Shown here in pieces: positions 53,985 to 63,894 of a DNA stretch of 64,000 nt. Numbering within the stretch: the stretch's first letter is position 1; every line of letters begins with the position of its first letter. Source of the DNA: Acinetobacter terrae (GTDB lineage: Bacteria; Pseudomonadota; Gammaproteobacteria; Pseudomonadales; Moraxellaceae); the NCBI RefSeq assembly GCF_013004375.1, contig NZ_JABERI010000030.1, positions 58,264 through 122,263 of the forward strand, written 5' to 3'. The translations under genes and the position numbers were made by a program. The notes under the pieces are model-generated. The model ran no database searches. It was not told where the DNA came from and was given only the letters and a program-made list of their open reading frames with translations.

Positions 53985-55172
53985 TTAAAACATGGTGTCT
54001 TCTGAATTGGCTGAAATTTTATGAATAGATAAATCGGCACCACGAAATTCATCTTCTTGCGATAAACGGATGCCCATGGTGATTTTGAGTGCACCGTAAA
54101 CCAGAAAGCCGCCAGCAAGTGCAATCGAGATTGCGAGGAGTGTACCAATCATTTGAGAAATCATGGAAACATTGCCTAGTCCGCCTAACCATTGTTGTCC
54201 GAAAACACCCACCGCCAAGCCACCAAATGTACCGCATACACCGTGCAATGGCCAAACGCCCAAGACGTCATCGACTTTAAGTTTATTTTGGGTATAGGTA
54301 AAGAGTTTCACGAAGATCACGCCTGCAACTGCTCCAATAATAAGCGCTCCAACCGGATGTACCACATCAGAACCTGCACAAATTGCCACTAAGCCCGCCA
54401 AAGGACCGTTGTGTAAAAAGCCGGGGTCATTTTTACCCATGAAGTTGGCAGCAATGGTTCCCCCGACCATCGCCATGAGTGAGTTAATCGCTACCAGACC
54501 GGAAATGGCATCCAGACGTTGCGCGCTCATCACGTTAAAACCAAACCAGCCCACGATTAAGATCCATGAACCCAAAGCCAGAAAAGGAATGGAAGAGGGC
54601 GGATGTGCGCTCACTCGGCCATCTTTTTTATAACGGCCATAGCGTGCACCAAGTAAAAGCACCGCGACTAAAGCCATCCATCCGCCCATCGCATGCACCA
54701 CTACAGAACCGGCAAAGTCATGGAAACTTGCACCAAATGTACTTGCTAACCATTTTTGTAAGCCCAAGTTGCCATTCCAGGCAATGCCTTCAAAGAAAGG
54801 ATAGATCAAGGCGACCAATAATAAAGTAGCAATCGCTTGAGAACGCATTTTGGCACGTTCAGCAATACCGCCAGAAATAATGGCAGGAATAGCCGCAGCA
54901 AAAGTCAGCAGGAAGAAACAGCGCATCAGGTTATAGCCATGATCCGCAGCTAAGGTTGCGCCAATATGGAAAAAATGTTGTCCATAAGCAATGTAATAGC
55001 CAACAAAAAAGTAGGCAATGGCTGAAATGGAAAAATCAGTCAGAATTTTACTCAGCGCATTGACCTGGTTTTTATGTCGTACTGTGCCCAGCTCCAAAAA
55101 TGCAAAACCTGCATGCATGGCTAAAACTAAAACTGCACCAAGAAGGAGAAAGAGTAAATCAATATTTTGCAT
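53985..55172 (-). CDS. amtB: Ammonium transporter (Amt family)
   Basis: 395 residues with 11 membrane helices. FAGSVVVHAMGGWMALVAVL, PFLALGSWILIVGWFGFN and GVWPLHGVCGTFGGLAVGVF hold the twin pore histidines and gate aromatics. It moves ammonia/ammonium across the inner membrane. Unlike most amtB genes it has no glnK beside it, so PII control, if any, comes from elsewhere. Confidence 0.9.
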   Translation of the reverse strand: MQNIDLLFLLLGAVLVLAMHAGFAFLELGTVRHKNQVNALSKILTDFSISAIAYFFVGYYIAYGQHFFHIGATLAADHGYNLMRCFFLLTFAAAIPAIISGGIAERAKMRSQAIATLLLVALIYPFFEGIAWNGNLGLQKWLASTFGASFHDFAGSVVVHAMGGWMALVAVLLLGARYGRYKKDGRVSAHPPSSIPFLALGSWILIVGWFGFNVMSAQRLDAISGLVAINSLMAMVGGTIAANFMGKNDPGFLHNGPLAGLVAICAGSDVVHPVGALIIGAVAGVIFVKLFTYTQNKLKVDDVLGVWPLHGVCGTFGGLAVGVFGQQWLGGLGNVSMISQMIGTLLAISIALAGGFLVYGALKITMGIRLSQEDEFRGADLSIHKISANSEDTMF

Positions 55173-55770
55173 ATTTTAGCCCCATTTTAGTGCTGTTTTT
55201 TACAAAAAGAAGATCAGTATATCGAGGCCAAAGATTTGAGGAAGAGCTTTGAAAAAGGGAAATATTGATCATTCATTTAAAAAAACGCTCAAGACTCGAT
55301 ATAAAGCAAAGTATGATTTTTAGATGCATTTCATGCACCAATTTAAGGCGAGAGATTTAAATTAAAGTATATATAAATATATGATTACTAAATTAAATTT
55401 AGGACTTGTGGTTTTGTCTATTTTTTCGGCGTTTCCCCCTAGCACTGAATAGTGGCAATGTTATTGATCTAAAATATTAAAAATAATTTAAAGATAAAGT
55501 AAGCAATGCATTTTGATGAAGCAGTTTTAGCTGCTTTTATCATCAATTATGGTGCGTTTTGAAAAATTTGTACTCATGCTAAATCTAAACCCAGTGGGAT
55601 ATAGATACTCATACAGTAGGGGAAATTGAATGTTTTAAAACCAGACAAGATGAATAATTAATCAATATGGGATACAAAACCAATAACAAATTGGTAGTTT
55701 TAGTTTTGATCTAGCAGTTGCAACCCTAGAAGATAAGTGCTCATTTTATATTGTGTTTTAAGGGTTAAAT
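55173..55770. other. Intergenic region between amtB and carbonic anhydrase
   Basis: 598 AT-rich bases holding both divergent promoters. I see no gene or RNA that I can support. Confidence 0.5.
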
Positions 55771-56508
55771 ATGAAACGGAGTATGCTTGCATCATTACTG
55801 ACGCTGGTCGGTTTTAATACATTTGCAGCGGAAGGGACTCAATTTGACTGGAGTTATGCAGCACAAACTGCACCTGCACAATGGGGCAAAATCAAGCCTG
55901 AATATCAAGCCTGCGAAGGTGTCAATCAAGCGCCTATTAATATTGATCAAACCATATCCGCAACACTGCCTGCTTTAAAATTGAATTACAGCTCAAAAGC
56001 GGACACCATTATCAATAATAATCGTACCGTGCAAATCAATTTTGCTGAGGGCAGTACCCTAGAATTAGAGCAAAAAGTCTTTTATCTCAAACAATTCCAT
56101 TTACATAGTCCAAGTGAAAACACCATTAAAGGAAAAAGCTTTGCCATGGAGATGCATTTGGTGCATGCCACTGAACAAGGCGAGTTAGCCGTTGTCGCCG
56201 TGATGTTTGAAGAAGGTCAGGAAAATAAAAAGCTGAAAAAACTATGGAAAGAATTACCGAAAAAAGCAGGCAATACCATACAGCTGCAACATCAGGATTT
56301 AGCCGCAGCGTTCCTCCCTGAAAATTTAGATTATTATCGCTTTAATGGTTCTTTAACGACGCCGCCGTGTTCAGAAGGCGTACGCTGGATTGTGTTTAAA
56401 GATATTCAACAGGCATCAAAACAACAGATTCGGGCATTTTCAAGTCTGATGGAACACCCGAATAACCGTCCTGTGCAACCGACCAATGCACGCTTGGTTC
56501 TTGAATAA
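55771..56508 (+). CDS. Periplasmic alpha-type carbonic anhydrase
   Basis: 245 residues. Signal peptide MKRSMLASLLTLVGFNTFAA. Zinc ligands are the two His of QFHLHSPSEN and the His of MEMHLVH; the family block SLTTPPCSEGVRWIVF is complete. It interconverts CO2 and bicarbonate in the periplasm. The length is normal. Confidence 0.93.
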   Translation: MKRSMLASLLTLVGFNTFAAEGTQFDWSYAAQTAPAQWGKIKPEYQACEGVNQAPINIDQTISATLPALKLNYSSKADTIINNNRTVQINFAEGSTLELEQKVFYLKQFHLHSPSENTIKGKSFAMEMHLVHATEQGELAVVAVMFEEGQENKKLKKLWKELPKKAGNTIQLQHQDLAAAFLPENLDYYRFNGSLTTPPCSEGVRWIVFKDIQQASKQQIRAFSSLMEHPNNRPVQPTNARLVLE

Positions 56509-56521
56509 TTGCATCCTAACT

Positions 56522-56549
56522 AAAAAGCAGATCATTTGATCTGCTTTTT
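56522..56549. terminator. Bidirectional terminator
   Basis: Stem AAAAAGCAGATCA / TGATCTGCTTTTT between the carbonic anhydrase gene and the gltL end. Confidence 0.92.
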
Positions 56550-56565
56550 AAAATGCTTAAGATGT

Positions 56566-57309
56566 TTAGTGCAAAATTTTATTCAGGAATTGCTGAGCGC
56601 GTTCACCACGCTGGGTATTAAAGAATTCATCCTTAGTACAGTCTTCAACAATTTTGCCTTGATCCATAAAGATCACACGGTTCGCCACCTGACGCGCAAA
56701 GCCCATTTCATGCGTGACACACATCATGGTCATGCCTTCTTTGGCCAGTCCCACCATCACGTCTAATACTTCGGTAATCATTTCAGGATCAAGTGCCGAG
56801 GTCGGTTCATCAAACAGCATGGCAATCGGGTCCATGCTTAAGGCACGGGCAATTGCAACACGCTGTTGTTGTCCACCTGACAGTTGTGCAGGGAATTTAT
56901 CCGCCTGCGCACTGAGTCCAACGCGGTCTAAATATGCCAAACCTTTTTTCTTGGCTTCAGCTTCAGAACGCCCCAAAACTTTAATCTGGGCAATGGTTAA
57001 ATTTTCAGTAATGGTCAAATGCGGGAACAATTCAAAATGCTGAAATACCATACCGACGCGACTGCGCAATAGGTTTAAATTGGTTTTCGGATCTTTAATC
57101 GAAATTCCATCGACCGTGATATTACCTTGCTGAAAGGCTTCCAAACCATTCACCGTTTTAATTAATGTTGATTTCCCCGAACCCGAAGGACCACAGACCA
57201 CCACCACTTCACCTTGGCGAATTTGCGTAGTGCAATCTGTGAGTACCTGAAATTTATCGTACCATTTACTCACGTTCTGAATGTCGATCATCACTTTGTT
57301 ATCATTCAT
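56566..57309 (-). CDS. gltL: Glutamate/aspartate ABC transporter ATPase
   Basis: 247 residues. Walker A GPSGSGKST, signature LSGGQQQR, Walker B MLFDEPTSALDPE and switch His in CVTHEM. Last gene of gltIJKL; its start overlaps gltK by 4 bases. It powers uptake of acidic amino acids. Exact specificity is inferred from operon order. Confidence 0.88.
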   Translation of the reverse strand: MNDNKVMIDIQNVSKWYDKFQVLTDCTTQIRQGEVVVVCGPSGSGKSTLIKTVNGLEAFQQGNITVDGISIKDPKTNLNLLRSRVGMVFQHFELFPHLTITENLTIAQIKVLGRSEAEAKKKGLAYLDRVGLSAQADKFPAQLSGGQQQRVAIARALSMDPIAMLFDEPTSALDPEMITEVLDVMVGLAKEGMTMMCVTHEMGFARQVANRVIFMDQGKIVEDCTKDEFFNTQRGERAQQFLNKILH

Positions 57310-57989
57310 ACGTGTAACCTTCTTTGTAATTTTTTAACAGCATAAGTGGCCAAAAGACTAATGGTGAAATACACCAAACCGGCAAATAAAATGTACTGGG
57401 TCAGCAGCGACATCAGGTCACCACGAACATAATTGGTTCTGAAAAAGTCCAGTAAACCGATGGCATAGACCATGGTGGAATCCTGGAATAAAATAATGGT
57501 TTGTTGCAGCAGTAGCGGTGTCATTTTACGAAAGGCTTGCGGCAAGATGATGAGTCGCATCGATTGCCCATAACTCATACCTAAAGCAGAAGCTGCGGCA
57601 GATTGTCCACGCGGAATAGACTGAATACCGGCACGCACAATTTCAGAAAAATAGGCTGCTTCAAACAGCATGAAAGCAACAATACTGGAGACCAAAGCAG
57701 TATCAATGGTCAGGTAATTCCCTGTTGCTGCGGTATAAATAAAAGGCACTGCAAAGTAGAACCACATCAACACCAACAGCAAGGGTATGGAACGAAACAG
57801 GTTCACATAACCTTGTGCAATAAAGTTAAAAACTTTAATGGAAGACAAACGCATTAACGCCAGTATCGTCCCAATTAAAATTCCACCCACGGTCGCAATA
57901 CAGACCACTTTTAAGGTGATACTGAAACCATGCCATAAAGCAGGGCCAGACAGTTGCAAGTCATTTAAAAATGCAGAGAGCCATTCCAT
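57306..57989 (-). CDS. gltK: Glutamate/aspartate ABC transporter permease GltK
   Basis: 227 residues with 4-5 membrane helices and the EAA loop (EIVRAGIQSIPRGQSAAASA then LGMSYGQ) that contacts the ATPase. It adjoins gltJ with a one-base overlap. Confidence 0.88.
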   Translation of the reverse strand: MEWLSAFLNDLQLSGPALWHGFSITLKVVCIATVGGILIGTILALMRLSSIKVFNFIAQGYVNLFRSIPLLLVLMWFYFAVPFIYTAATGNYLTIDTALVSSIVAFMLFEAAYFSEIVRAGIQSIPRGQSAAASALGMSYGQSMRLIILPQAFRKMTPLLLQQTIILFQDSTMVYAIGLLDFFRTNYVRGDLMSLLTQYILFAGLVYFTISLLATYAVKKLQRRLHV

Positions 57990-58732
57990 TATTTACCTCC
58001 TGCAATTAAACCGGGAACATGTAAGCGTCTTTCCAGCAGGGTCATCGCGGAGATTAAACAGACGTTAATCACAATGAAAATCACGGTAACAATGGTGTAA
58101 ATTTCAATGGTATTTTGCGTGTATTCACTGATGGTTTTCATCTGGGAAATAATTTCCGCAACACCGACCAGTGAAGCCACCGAGGTATTTTTCACACAGT
58201 TGGTCAGCTCTGAACTGAGCGGCGGCAAAATGGTCCGAAAGGATTGCGGTAAAATGACGTATCGATACAATTGAGGGGTAGTAAAGCCCAAAGCGTAACC
58301 GGCATTGACTTGCCCAGTCGGTAGGGCTTCAATGCCTGTACGTACCTGTTCACAGACCCGTGCAGCAGTAAATAAACCTAAACCCACACTGGCTGAAATC
58401 AGCGCCGTGGTATTGGCACCCAAGTCATTAATCCACCAATTACGAATGGCTGAGGGTAAAAAGTTGGGAACCACATAAAACCAGATAAATAATTGAATCA
58501 GCAAAGGTACATTACGGAAAATGGTGACATAAGTTGTACCAATGGCACGTGCCGTTTTGCTCGGCAAGGTACGCATGATCCCCAGAATACTTCCGAGTAC
58601 CATGGCAATAGTCCACGCGACAAAAGCAATCACCAATAACCAGCCGAGACCCACTAAAACCCATTGCAAATAGGTACTATCACCGACCCCTGTGGATTGC
58701 CACAAAACACTCCAATTCCAACTATAATTCAT
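57989..58732 (-). CDS. gltJ: Glutamate/aspartate ABC transporter permease GltJ
   Basis: 247 residues with about 5 membrane helices. The EAA loop is CEQVRTGIEALPTGQVNAGY then ALGFTTPQLYR. GltJ and GltK form the heterodimeric channel. Confidence 0.88.
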   Translation of the reverse strand: MNYSWNWSVLWQSTGVGDSTYLQWVLVGLGWLLVIAFVAWTIAMVLGSILGIMRTLPSKTARAIGTTYVTIFRNVPLLIQLFIWFYVVPNFLPSAIRNWWINDLGANTTALISASVGLGLFTAARVCEQVRTGIEALPTGQVNAGYALGFTTPQLYRYVILPQSFRTILPPLSSELTNCVKNTSVASLVGVAEIISQMKTISEYTQNTIEIYTIVTVIFIVINVCLISAMTLLERRLHVPGLIAGGK

Positions 58733-58802
58733 AGTGACTCCACTGAAGAATCAGGTAAAAAATCCATTTTTACCTGACCTTGAACGTATGTTGTTTTAAA
58801 GT

Positions 58803-59744
58803 TTATTGATCGCGATCGTGCGGTGTAGCAATTAATGCCTTAAGTTGATCTGACATTTTGAAGTTTAGATTAATATTTTTGGGTGGAATTGGTTGCTGGA
58901 ACCATTTCTCGTACATTTTGTTGATTTCACCAGAACTATAAGTGGCTTTAATCGCATCATCGACCACTTGTTTAAAGCCAGTATCGCCTTTACGCAGCAT
59001 ACAACCATAAATTTCATGAATTGGGGCTGTACCGACAATTTCCCATTTATTCGGATCAGAAGCTTTAGATTTTTCACCGGCAAGCAAGATGTCATCCATC
59101 ATAAAGGCAGCGGCACGGCCATTTTGTAGCATCAAGAAGGATTCTGCATGGTCTTTGGCAGAAATAATTTCACCAATGCCAAGTTCTTGTTGATGCTGGC
59201 GAATATAGCGTTCAGACGTTGTACCGGCTGTAGTGACCAGTTTTTTACCTTTAAGATCAGTGAAATCTTTCACGCCTGAATCTTTAGCGGTAAGTAGACG
59301 AGAACCGACTTCAAAGAAACCCACTGAGAAATCGACTTGTTGCTGACGTTCTTTGTTATTGGTGGTTGAACCACATTCTAAATCGACTGTGCCATTTGAA
59401 ACCAAAGGAATACGGTTTTGACTGGTCACCAGGTTATAGCGAATTTTCAAGTCTGGCATATTCAGTTTTTGTTTAACGGCCTCGACCACTTTCAATTGCA
59501 GGTCGTGGGCATAACCGACTGGTTGATTTGGATTGTCTGCAATATAAGAGAACGGAATAGAAGAATCGCGATAGCCCAATACAATGGTGCCGGATTTTTT
59601 AATCTTATCTAGCGTGCCAGAGGTAGTTGCATCTCCAGTGGTTTTTTCGCCCGATGCCGGAGCTTTATTGTCGCTACAAGCACTCAGTCCAAGCATCAGC
59701 GTGCTTGCACAAAGTAGAGAGGTCATAGTGCGTTTAGGTGACAT
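58803..59744 (-). CDS. gltI: Glutamate/aspartate ABC transporter substrate-binding lipoprotein
   Basis: 313 residues from MSPKRTMTSLLCASTLMLGL (59744, GGAG upstream), chosen over the longer in-frame start because a lipobox LSAC then falls at the correct distance. It has a solute-binding family 3 fold (GTIVLGYRDSSIPFSY ... VDLECGSTTNN). It captures Glu/Asp in the periplasm. First gene of the operon. Confidence 0.9.
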   Translation of the reverse strand: MSPKRTMTSLLCASTLMLGLSACSDNKAPASGEKTTGDATTSGTLDKIKKSGTIVLGYRDSSIPFSYIADNPNQPVGYAHDLQLKVVEAVKQKLNMPDLKIRYNLVTSQNRIPLVSNGTVDLECGSTTNNKERQQQVDFSVGFFEVGSRLLTAKDSGVKDFTDLKGKKLVTTAGTTSERYIRQHQQELGIGEIISAKDHAESFLMLQNGRAAAFMMDDILLAGEKSKASDPNKWEIVGTAPIHEIYGCMLRKGDTGFKQVVDDAIKATYSSGEINKMYEKWFQQPIPPKNINLNFKMSDQLKALIATPHDRDQ

Positions 59745-60190
59745 ATTGAAAACTCCATTTCTATTATTAATCATCATTTGTTTTCGATTTAGACCGATGA
59801 TTCATTCATCAGTTTGAGATAACAAATGACACTTTTTGTTGCGTTTATTTTTTAATCTTGGCTTTCATCTTAATCGAGTTTAGAGGGCAGGCTCAAGCAA
59901 GATTTTTTACCGTTTTGTTAATGATAAATGATTATGTTTTATACGTTTTTTAGGATGGTAGACGTTATATAAATAGAGCATAATTTGTGCCAGAATCAAC
60001 TTATATCGATTAGGCTTAGACTATAGAATGTCTTTTTTCGAGTGGTAAATATGAATTGGATGATAAAAAATATAAAAATAAATATTTTAAGGGTATGAAA
60101 ATAATAAATTTTTAGATCAGGAACTGTATTTTATTATGAAGATAGCCATTGATTCAATAGGCTCAAGCAATCTCATTAAAAGATGATAAC
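59745..60190. other. Intergenic region upstream of gltI
   Basis: About 450 bases with a 12-bp direct repeat AGGCTCAAGCAA at 59889-59900 and 60159-60170. The right copy lies close to the DUF421 stop. Otherwise nothing seen. Confidence 0.5.
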
Positions 60191-60868
60191 TTAAGCAATT
60201 CTTTGATGATTAAGTGCTTTTGTCCAATCGCAATCTCCACAGCGTTTACATTGCTGTTTGGGATGATGAATGAAGTCAGTAAAGCCACAATAGATACAGG
60301 AATAATAGGTGTGAGGTTTGACATCTTCTACGATATTGCACGCTTTGGGAAAGAGCGGCAGACCATATTTGGTTTGTTCGGGTTCAAAAAATAGAATACT
60401 GAATTTACCATCGGTTTCTAGTAGTGCAGTTCTGACTTGCCCCAGATGTTCTGTATTTTGCTGACGCATTTCTGCAAAAAACTCGTCATGAGAGTATTTG
60501 CCTTTTTTAATATCTTCTAATACCAGCATGCCATCTTCTACTATATATAATGATTTTCCTTCTAAAAAGTCTTCAAAAGGCTGGAATTTCATCATGAGCC
60601 AAGTGGTCAAACGGTACATGAAAATAATAATGCTCATGACAATAATCGCTTGAATCATGGGAATGTCTTCATTGAACATCGGGTCGCCCGCAATCGAGCC
60701 GAGCGCCAAAATAATGGTGACTTCAAAGATAGAAAGTTGTCGAACACCGCGTTTACCCGTAAGCCTTAAAAACAGGACGATCATGATGAACATGAGCACA
60801 CAGCGGATGAGAATTTCTACTGCAAATAACAACGTGGTGTCGTAGATAAGAAGATCAGACCAATCCAT
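60191..60868 (-). CDS. DUF421-family membrane protein with C-terminal zinc ribbon
   Basis: 225 residues. Two to three N-terminal membrane helices (about 10-90), then the DUF421/YetF-type soluble part (TALLETDGKFSILF). The C terminus adds four Cys in CIYCGF ... CKRCGDCDW, a zinc ribbon not found in the basic family. Function unknown. Confidence 0.82.
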   Translation of the reverse strand: MDWSDLLIYDTTLLFAVEILIRCVLMFIMIVLFLRLTGKRGVRQLSIFEVTIILALGSIAGDPMFNEDIPMIQAIIVMSIIIFMYRLTTWLMMKFQPFEDFLEGKSLYIVEDGMLVLEDIKKGKYSHDEFFAEMRQQNTEHLGQVRTALLETDGKFSILFFEPEQTKYGLPLFPKACNIVEDVKPHTYYSCIYCGFTDFIHHPKQQCKRCGDCDWTKALNHQRIA

Positions 60869-61192
60869 TTTTATTCCTTGTTGTTGTTATTCAAAACTTT
60901 AACAAATTATTGATGGATGGATTTGTAGCTTTGTGTAGTGATTTTTTCTGGTGATTATTTCCGGTTAAACTTAAGAAAAATAAAAAGTTAAAACAAAAAC
61001 ATCTTCTCTAAATACAAATCAAAACTTACTGCTTTTTGCCAAAGATATGCGAAGTCGTCCGATTTTTGCTGAAGCTTTGATGTGGCAAGTGTTGCGTCCA
61101 AGCATTTAATGGATATGCAGTGCCATTCAGCAATGTAAGAGAAACACCTCATGTAATTAAGGTATAATTTTTCTTTTGCTTTTATCTTCCCT
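60869..61192. other. Intergenic region with a possible DUF559 gene remnant
   Basis: The plus strand at about 61027-61105 can be read as LLLFAKDMRSRPIFAEAL followed by MWQVLRPSI and a stop. This recalls the start of DUF559 endonuclease-like proteins (A-K/R-x-x-R...AExxLWxxLR). There is no full gene. The promoter of the J-domain gene (TATAAT at about 61163) lies at its end. Confidence 0.35.
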
Positions 61193-62236
61193 ATGTCTTT
61201 CGATTTAAAAACCACTGTTCAGCCAGACGCAGAGCTTTCACCGCAACAAAAAAAGCTTAATCGTCTGATTGAAAAAATCGAACAGCAAAAAATAGATTTG
61301 GCAGCATGGGAAAAAGCTCAAAACGACATTCAACAACATGCACGTCAAACCCTTGTACCGGCTTATAACGAATTACACGTTGTATTATTTCAGCAGCTTG
61401 AACAGTTGTGGAAACACTTACATGGCGGTGACTTTTCAAAAGCAGAAGTCGTGCAGCTCGATGAAAAAATCCAACACCTTGCAGCATACTTAAAAGACTC
61501 AAAAGCCTTATCAGAGCAAGAAGCCAATACCGTCGAAGAAATTGATACCTTTTATCAGCAATATGCAGAACATACACAAGCCAAGAAATCTAAGAAAAAA
61601 ACTTTCGTTGAGTCTGATTCTGTATTTGAAAGTACACAAAATATAGATGATGAATTTGATGAGACTGAAGTTTGGGATAGTGAACATCATCAGCAAGCGC
61701 GTGAACACGCAAAACTCAAAAAGCAGCAAGAGAAACGCGAACAAGCAGAGAAAATGGCAGAGCAGTCGCTCAAAACCGTGTATTTAAAAATTGCTGCTGT
61801 GATTCATCCTGACCGTGAACAGGATGAAAGCAAGAAACTTGAAAAAACTGAAATGCTGCAACACGCCAATGCCGCTTACGAGAAGCAGGATTTATTTTAT
61901 TTGCTGAAACTTCAAATACAGATTGAGCAGAATAGAGGTGCAGCGCAAAAAGGTCTAAGCGCGGAACAAATCAAGTTTTATAAATTGGCACTGGATGCGC
62001 AAAGTCAGCAGCTCGATAGCGAAATAGATGACATCATTGATTCACTGGTTTGGTCAGAGCCGGCCAAAATTGCAGTGCAAAAGTCCAAAGGTAAACTGCA
62101 AATTAATGACCTGTATAAGCAAATTGATGCCGATACCGCAGTTATTAAACAGCAACTGAAATGGGAAAAAGAACGGCTCAAATATATGAGTCGGGTAAAA
62201 GGGTTGGAGATGTTGTTGGAGAATGGGGCGCTGTAA
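61193..62236 (+). CDS. J-domain protein (molecular chaperone partner)
   Basis: 347 residues. The J domain is in the second half (KTVYLKIAAVIHPDREQDE, with HPD at about 205) and the region before it is a long charged coiled coil. There is no Gly/Phe or zinc region, so it is a type III J protein that would stimulate an Hsp70. The J domain in the middle, not at the N terminus, is less common. Client unknown. Confidence 0.82.
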   Translation: MSFDLKTTVQPDAELSPQQKKLNRLIEKIEQQKIDLAAWEKAQNDIQQHARQTLVPAYNELHVVLFQQLEQLWKHLHGGDFSKAEVVQLDEKIQHLAAYLKDSKALSEQEANTVEEIDTFYQQYAEHTQAKKSKKKTFVESDSVFESTQNIDDEFDETEVWDSEHHQQAREHAKLKKQQEKREQAEKMAEQSLKTVYLKIAAVIHPDREQDESKKLEKTEMLQHANAAYEKQDLFYLLKLQIQIEQNRGAAQKGLSAEQIKFYKLALDAQSQQLDSEIDDIIDSLVWSEPAKIAVQKSKGKLQINDLYKQIDADTAVIKQQLKWEKERLKYMSRVKGLEMLLENGAL

Positions 62237-62244
62237 TTTTAATA

Positions 62245-62281
62245 GCACCTCACCCTAACCCTCTCCCTATGGGAGAGGGTT
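62245..62281. repeat. REP-like palindromic element
   Basis: CTCACCCTAACCCTCTCCC-TAT-GGGAGAGGG: a perfect CCCTCTCCC/GGGAGAGGG stem after the CTCACCCTAA phrase common in intergenic palindromes of Gammaproteobacteria. It probably ends the J-domain transcript. Confidence 0.7.
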
Positions 62282-62939
62282 ACATACTTTCCATAATTTT
62301 TTGAACCAATTCCATTTTTTGTTCACGTGTCAGTAGGTTTATATCTTTTTCTTCAATAAATTCATCTAATGCCGCGACTTGCTTTCCTTTCAGATCTTTA
62401 TAACCTGCAAATTCCTGATAAAAACGATTTAGGTCACACATTTTTACAGTAACTTTACCTTTAGGAGTGTGAGCTTTTAGGAAATAGTGATCAGGATAAT
62501 CACAGTGATTTGCAGAGATACGTTCAATATGATCTTCATATATATCATATAACGGATGAATGATTTTGAAGCGTCCACTCGTGCGCGGATAGGTAGGCTG
62601 TGAGCAAGCTCTATCTCCATTTACATGAGGATTTTGATCACCTTTTTCTCGGTTACAGTCTGGACAGACGACAATTAAGTTTCTAGGTTCAAATAAGAAT
62701 TGAGGAAATAATGATTTAGGTAAAATATGCTCTACTTGCCAATGGAGTCCATTAGTTGAAAAAATATATTGCTTACAGTAAAAGCATGTAAGTTTTTGAT
62801 CAGATAAATAGTGAGCACGAATTAAAGCTCGAAAAGCTTGTACATCTTTATTCGTCTCATTATTCCAAAGCTGATAGTTTTCTTTATCATAGTTATCAAT
62901 AAAAGATTGGAGATCAGTAGGGGTTTGAAAAACTTCCAT
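62280..62939 (-). CDS. HNH endonuclease, PtuB-like (Septu-type effector)
   Basis: 219 residues. Zinc and active-site residues are C52/C55 (CFYCKQ), Glu70-His71 (WQVEHILPKSLF), Asn87 (RNLIVVC) and C92/C95 (CPDCN), a complete HNH fold. It starts 1 base after an AAA ATPase gene end. This order is as in Septu (PtuA ATPase plus PtuB nuclease), an anti-phage system, and in retron-linked HNH effectors. The nuclease looks intact, but its partner is broken. Confidence 0.8.
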   Translation of the reverse strand: MEVFQTPTDLQSFIDNYDKENYQLWNNETNKDVQAFRALIRAHYLSDQKLTCFYCKQYIFSTNGLHWQVEHILPKSLFPQFLFEPRNLIVVCPDCNREKGDQNPHVNGDRACSQPTYPRTSGRFKIIHPLYDIYEDHIERISANHCDYPDHYFLKAHTPKGKVTVKMCDLNRFYQEFAGYKDLKGKQVAALDEFIEEKDINLLTREQKMELVQKIMESM

Positions 62940-62940
62940 C

Positions 62941-63891
62941 TCAACCTCTGTAACTATTAATTAGGTTGAATAGGATATTAACTTTATCTTCTCGATCTAT
63001 CTTTTTTTCTTTGAGTACATGACCAATGTATTCTAGCAACTCTTTAGATTCGGTATCTAGAACAAAATTTTCTTCAGTGTTCATTTTATTTAAAATAATA
63101 ATTAGTTTTCTTATCAAGTACTCATTGTTATTCCCGGGGAAATTGAAAACTTCAGATAATTGAAAATCAGATGATCTATTTTTAAATTTTGAACTATTTT
63201 TTAGCGAGTTTGTATTTAAATCAAGAATAAACGTATTGTCATTTTTTATCCCTGAAATAATTTGAGGTGAATGAGTGGCTATAAAAAAATGGCATCCATA
63301 ATAATTGCTAGAAATTTTTTCTAGTAATTCTATAATCTTTTCTTGCCATTCAGGATGGAGGTTTATTTCTGGCTCATCTATGCATATTAGTGAGTTATGT
63401 TCTAGATTGGATAAAAGGCTAAAGATTATTGATAAAATAGATTTTTCACCAGAACTTAATTCGTGAATTTGAATTATTTTATTTTTCTTTTGAAACTTAA
63501 TATTTGTTATGCTAATTAAATTTAATTTAATTAAAATTGATAATTGATATAATAAATCATTATCGATTGATAAAATATATATTATTTGAAATTTATTTAT
63601 ATTTTTTAAAATAAATAATAAAGTGTTTATATCTTTTAGATAATTTTTATTTGAGTAAAAATTCAATGTTTCTATAAGTTTTTTGAAATCGTCATCAATT
63701 AATGTGTTTATTCTTGTATGTATTTCAATATATGGATCTAATCCAAGAAATTCTAAAGTTTCAATTATTTTAAAGGATAAATTTTTTATTTGGTCGATAT
63801 TGAATAGAATTGAATCTAAGTGGAGAAAATTATTTAGAAAAGGTTCAGGTGTTTCTTTTTTTTTATACCACCTAATTTCAGTTTTATAAAA
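62941..63891 (-). pseudogene. AAA ATPase (PtuA-like), 5' part removed by an IS insertion
   Basis: The open frame runs 316 codons from a TAA at 63892-63894 to the stop at 62941. It holds the C-terminal half of an ABC/AAA_15-type ATPase: signature HELSSGEKSI, Walker B LICIDEPEINLHPEWQ and a switch His in ATHSPQI. The Walker A half is missing. The sequence changes at 63892-63900 into an IS5-like end, so the gene is interrupted there. Internal TTG or ATG starts are possible but would lack ATP binding. Confidence 0.75.
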
Positions 63892-63894
63892 TTA

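Noticed and set aside
60988..61215. 75-codon minus-strand frame upstream of the J-domain gene
   Set aside because: It overlaps the J-domain promoter and start, has no recognisable domain, and the plus strand carries a better (if weak) reading as a DUF559 remnant.
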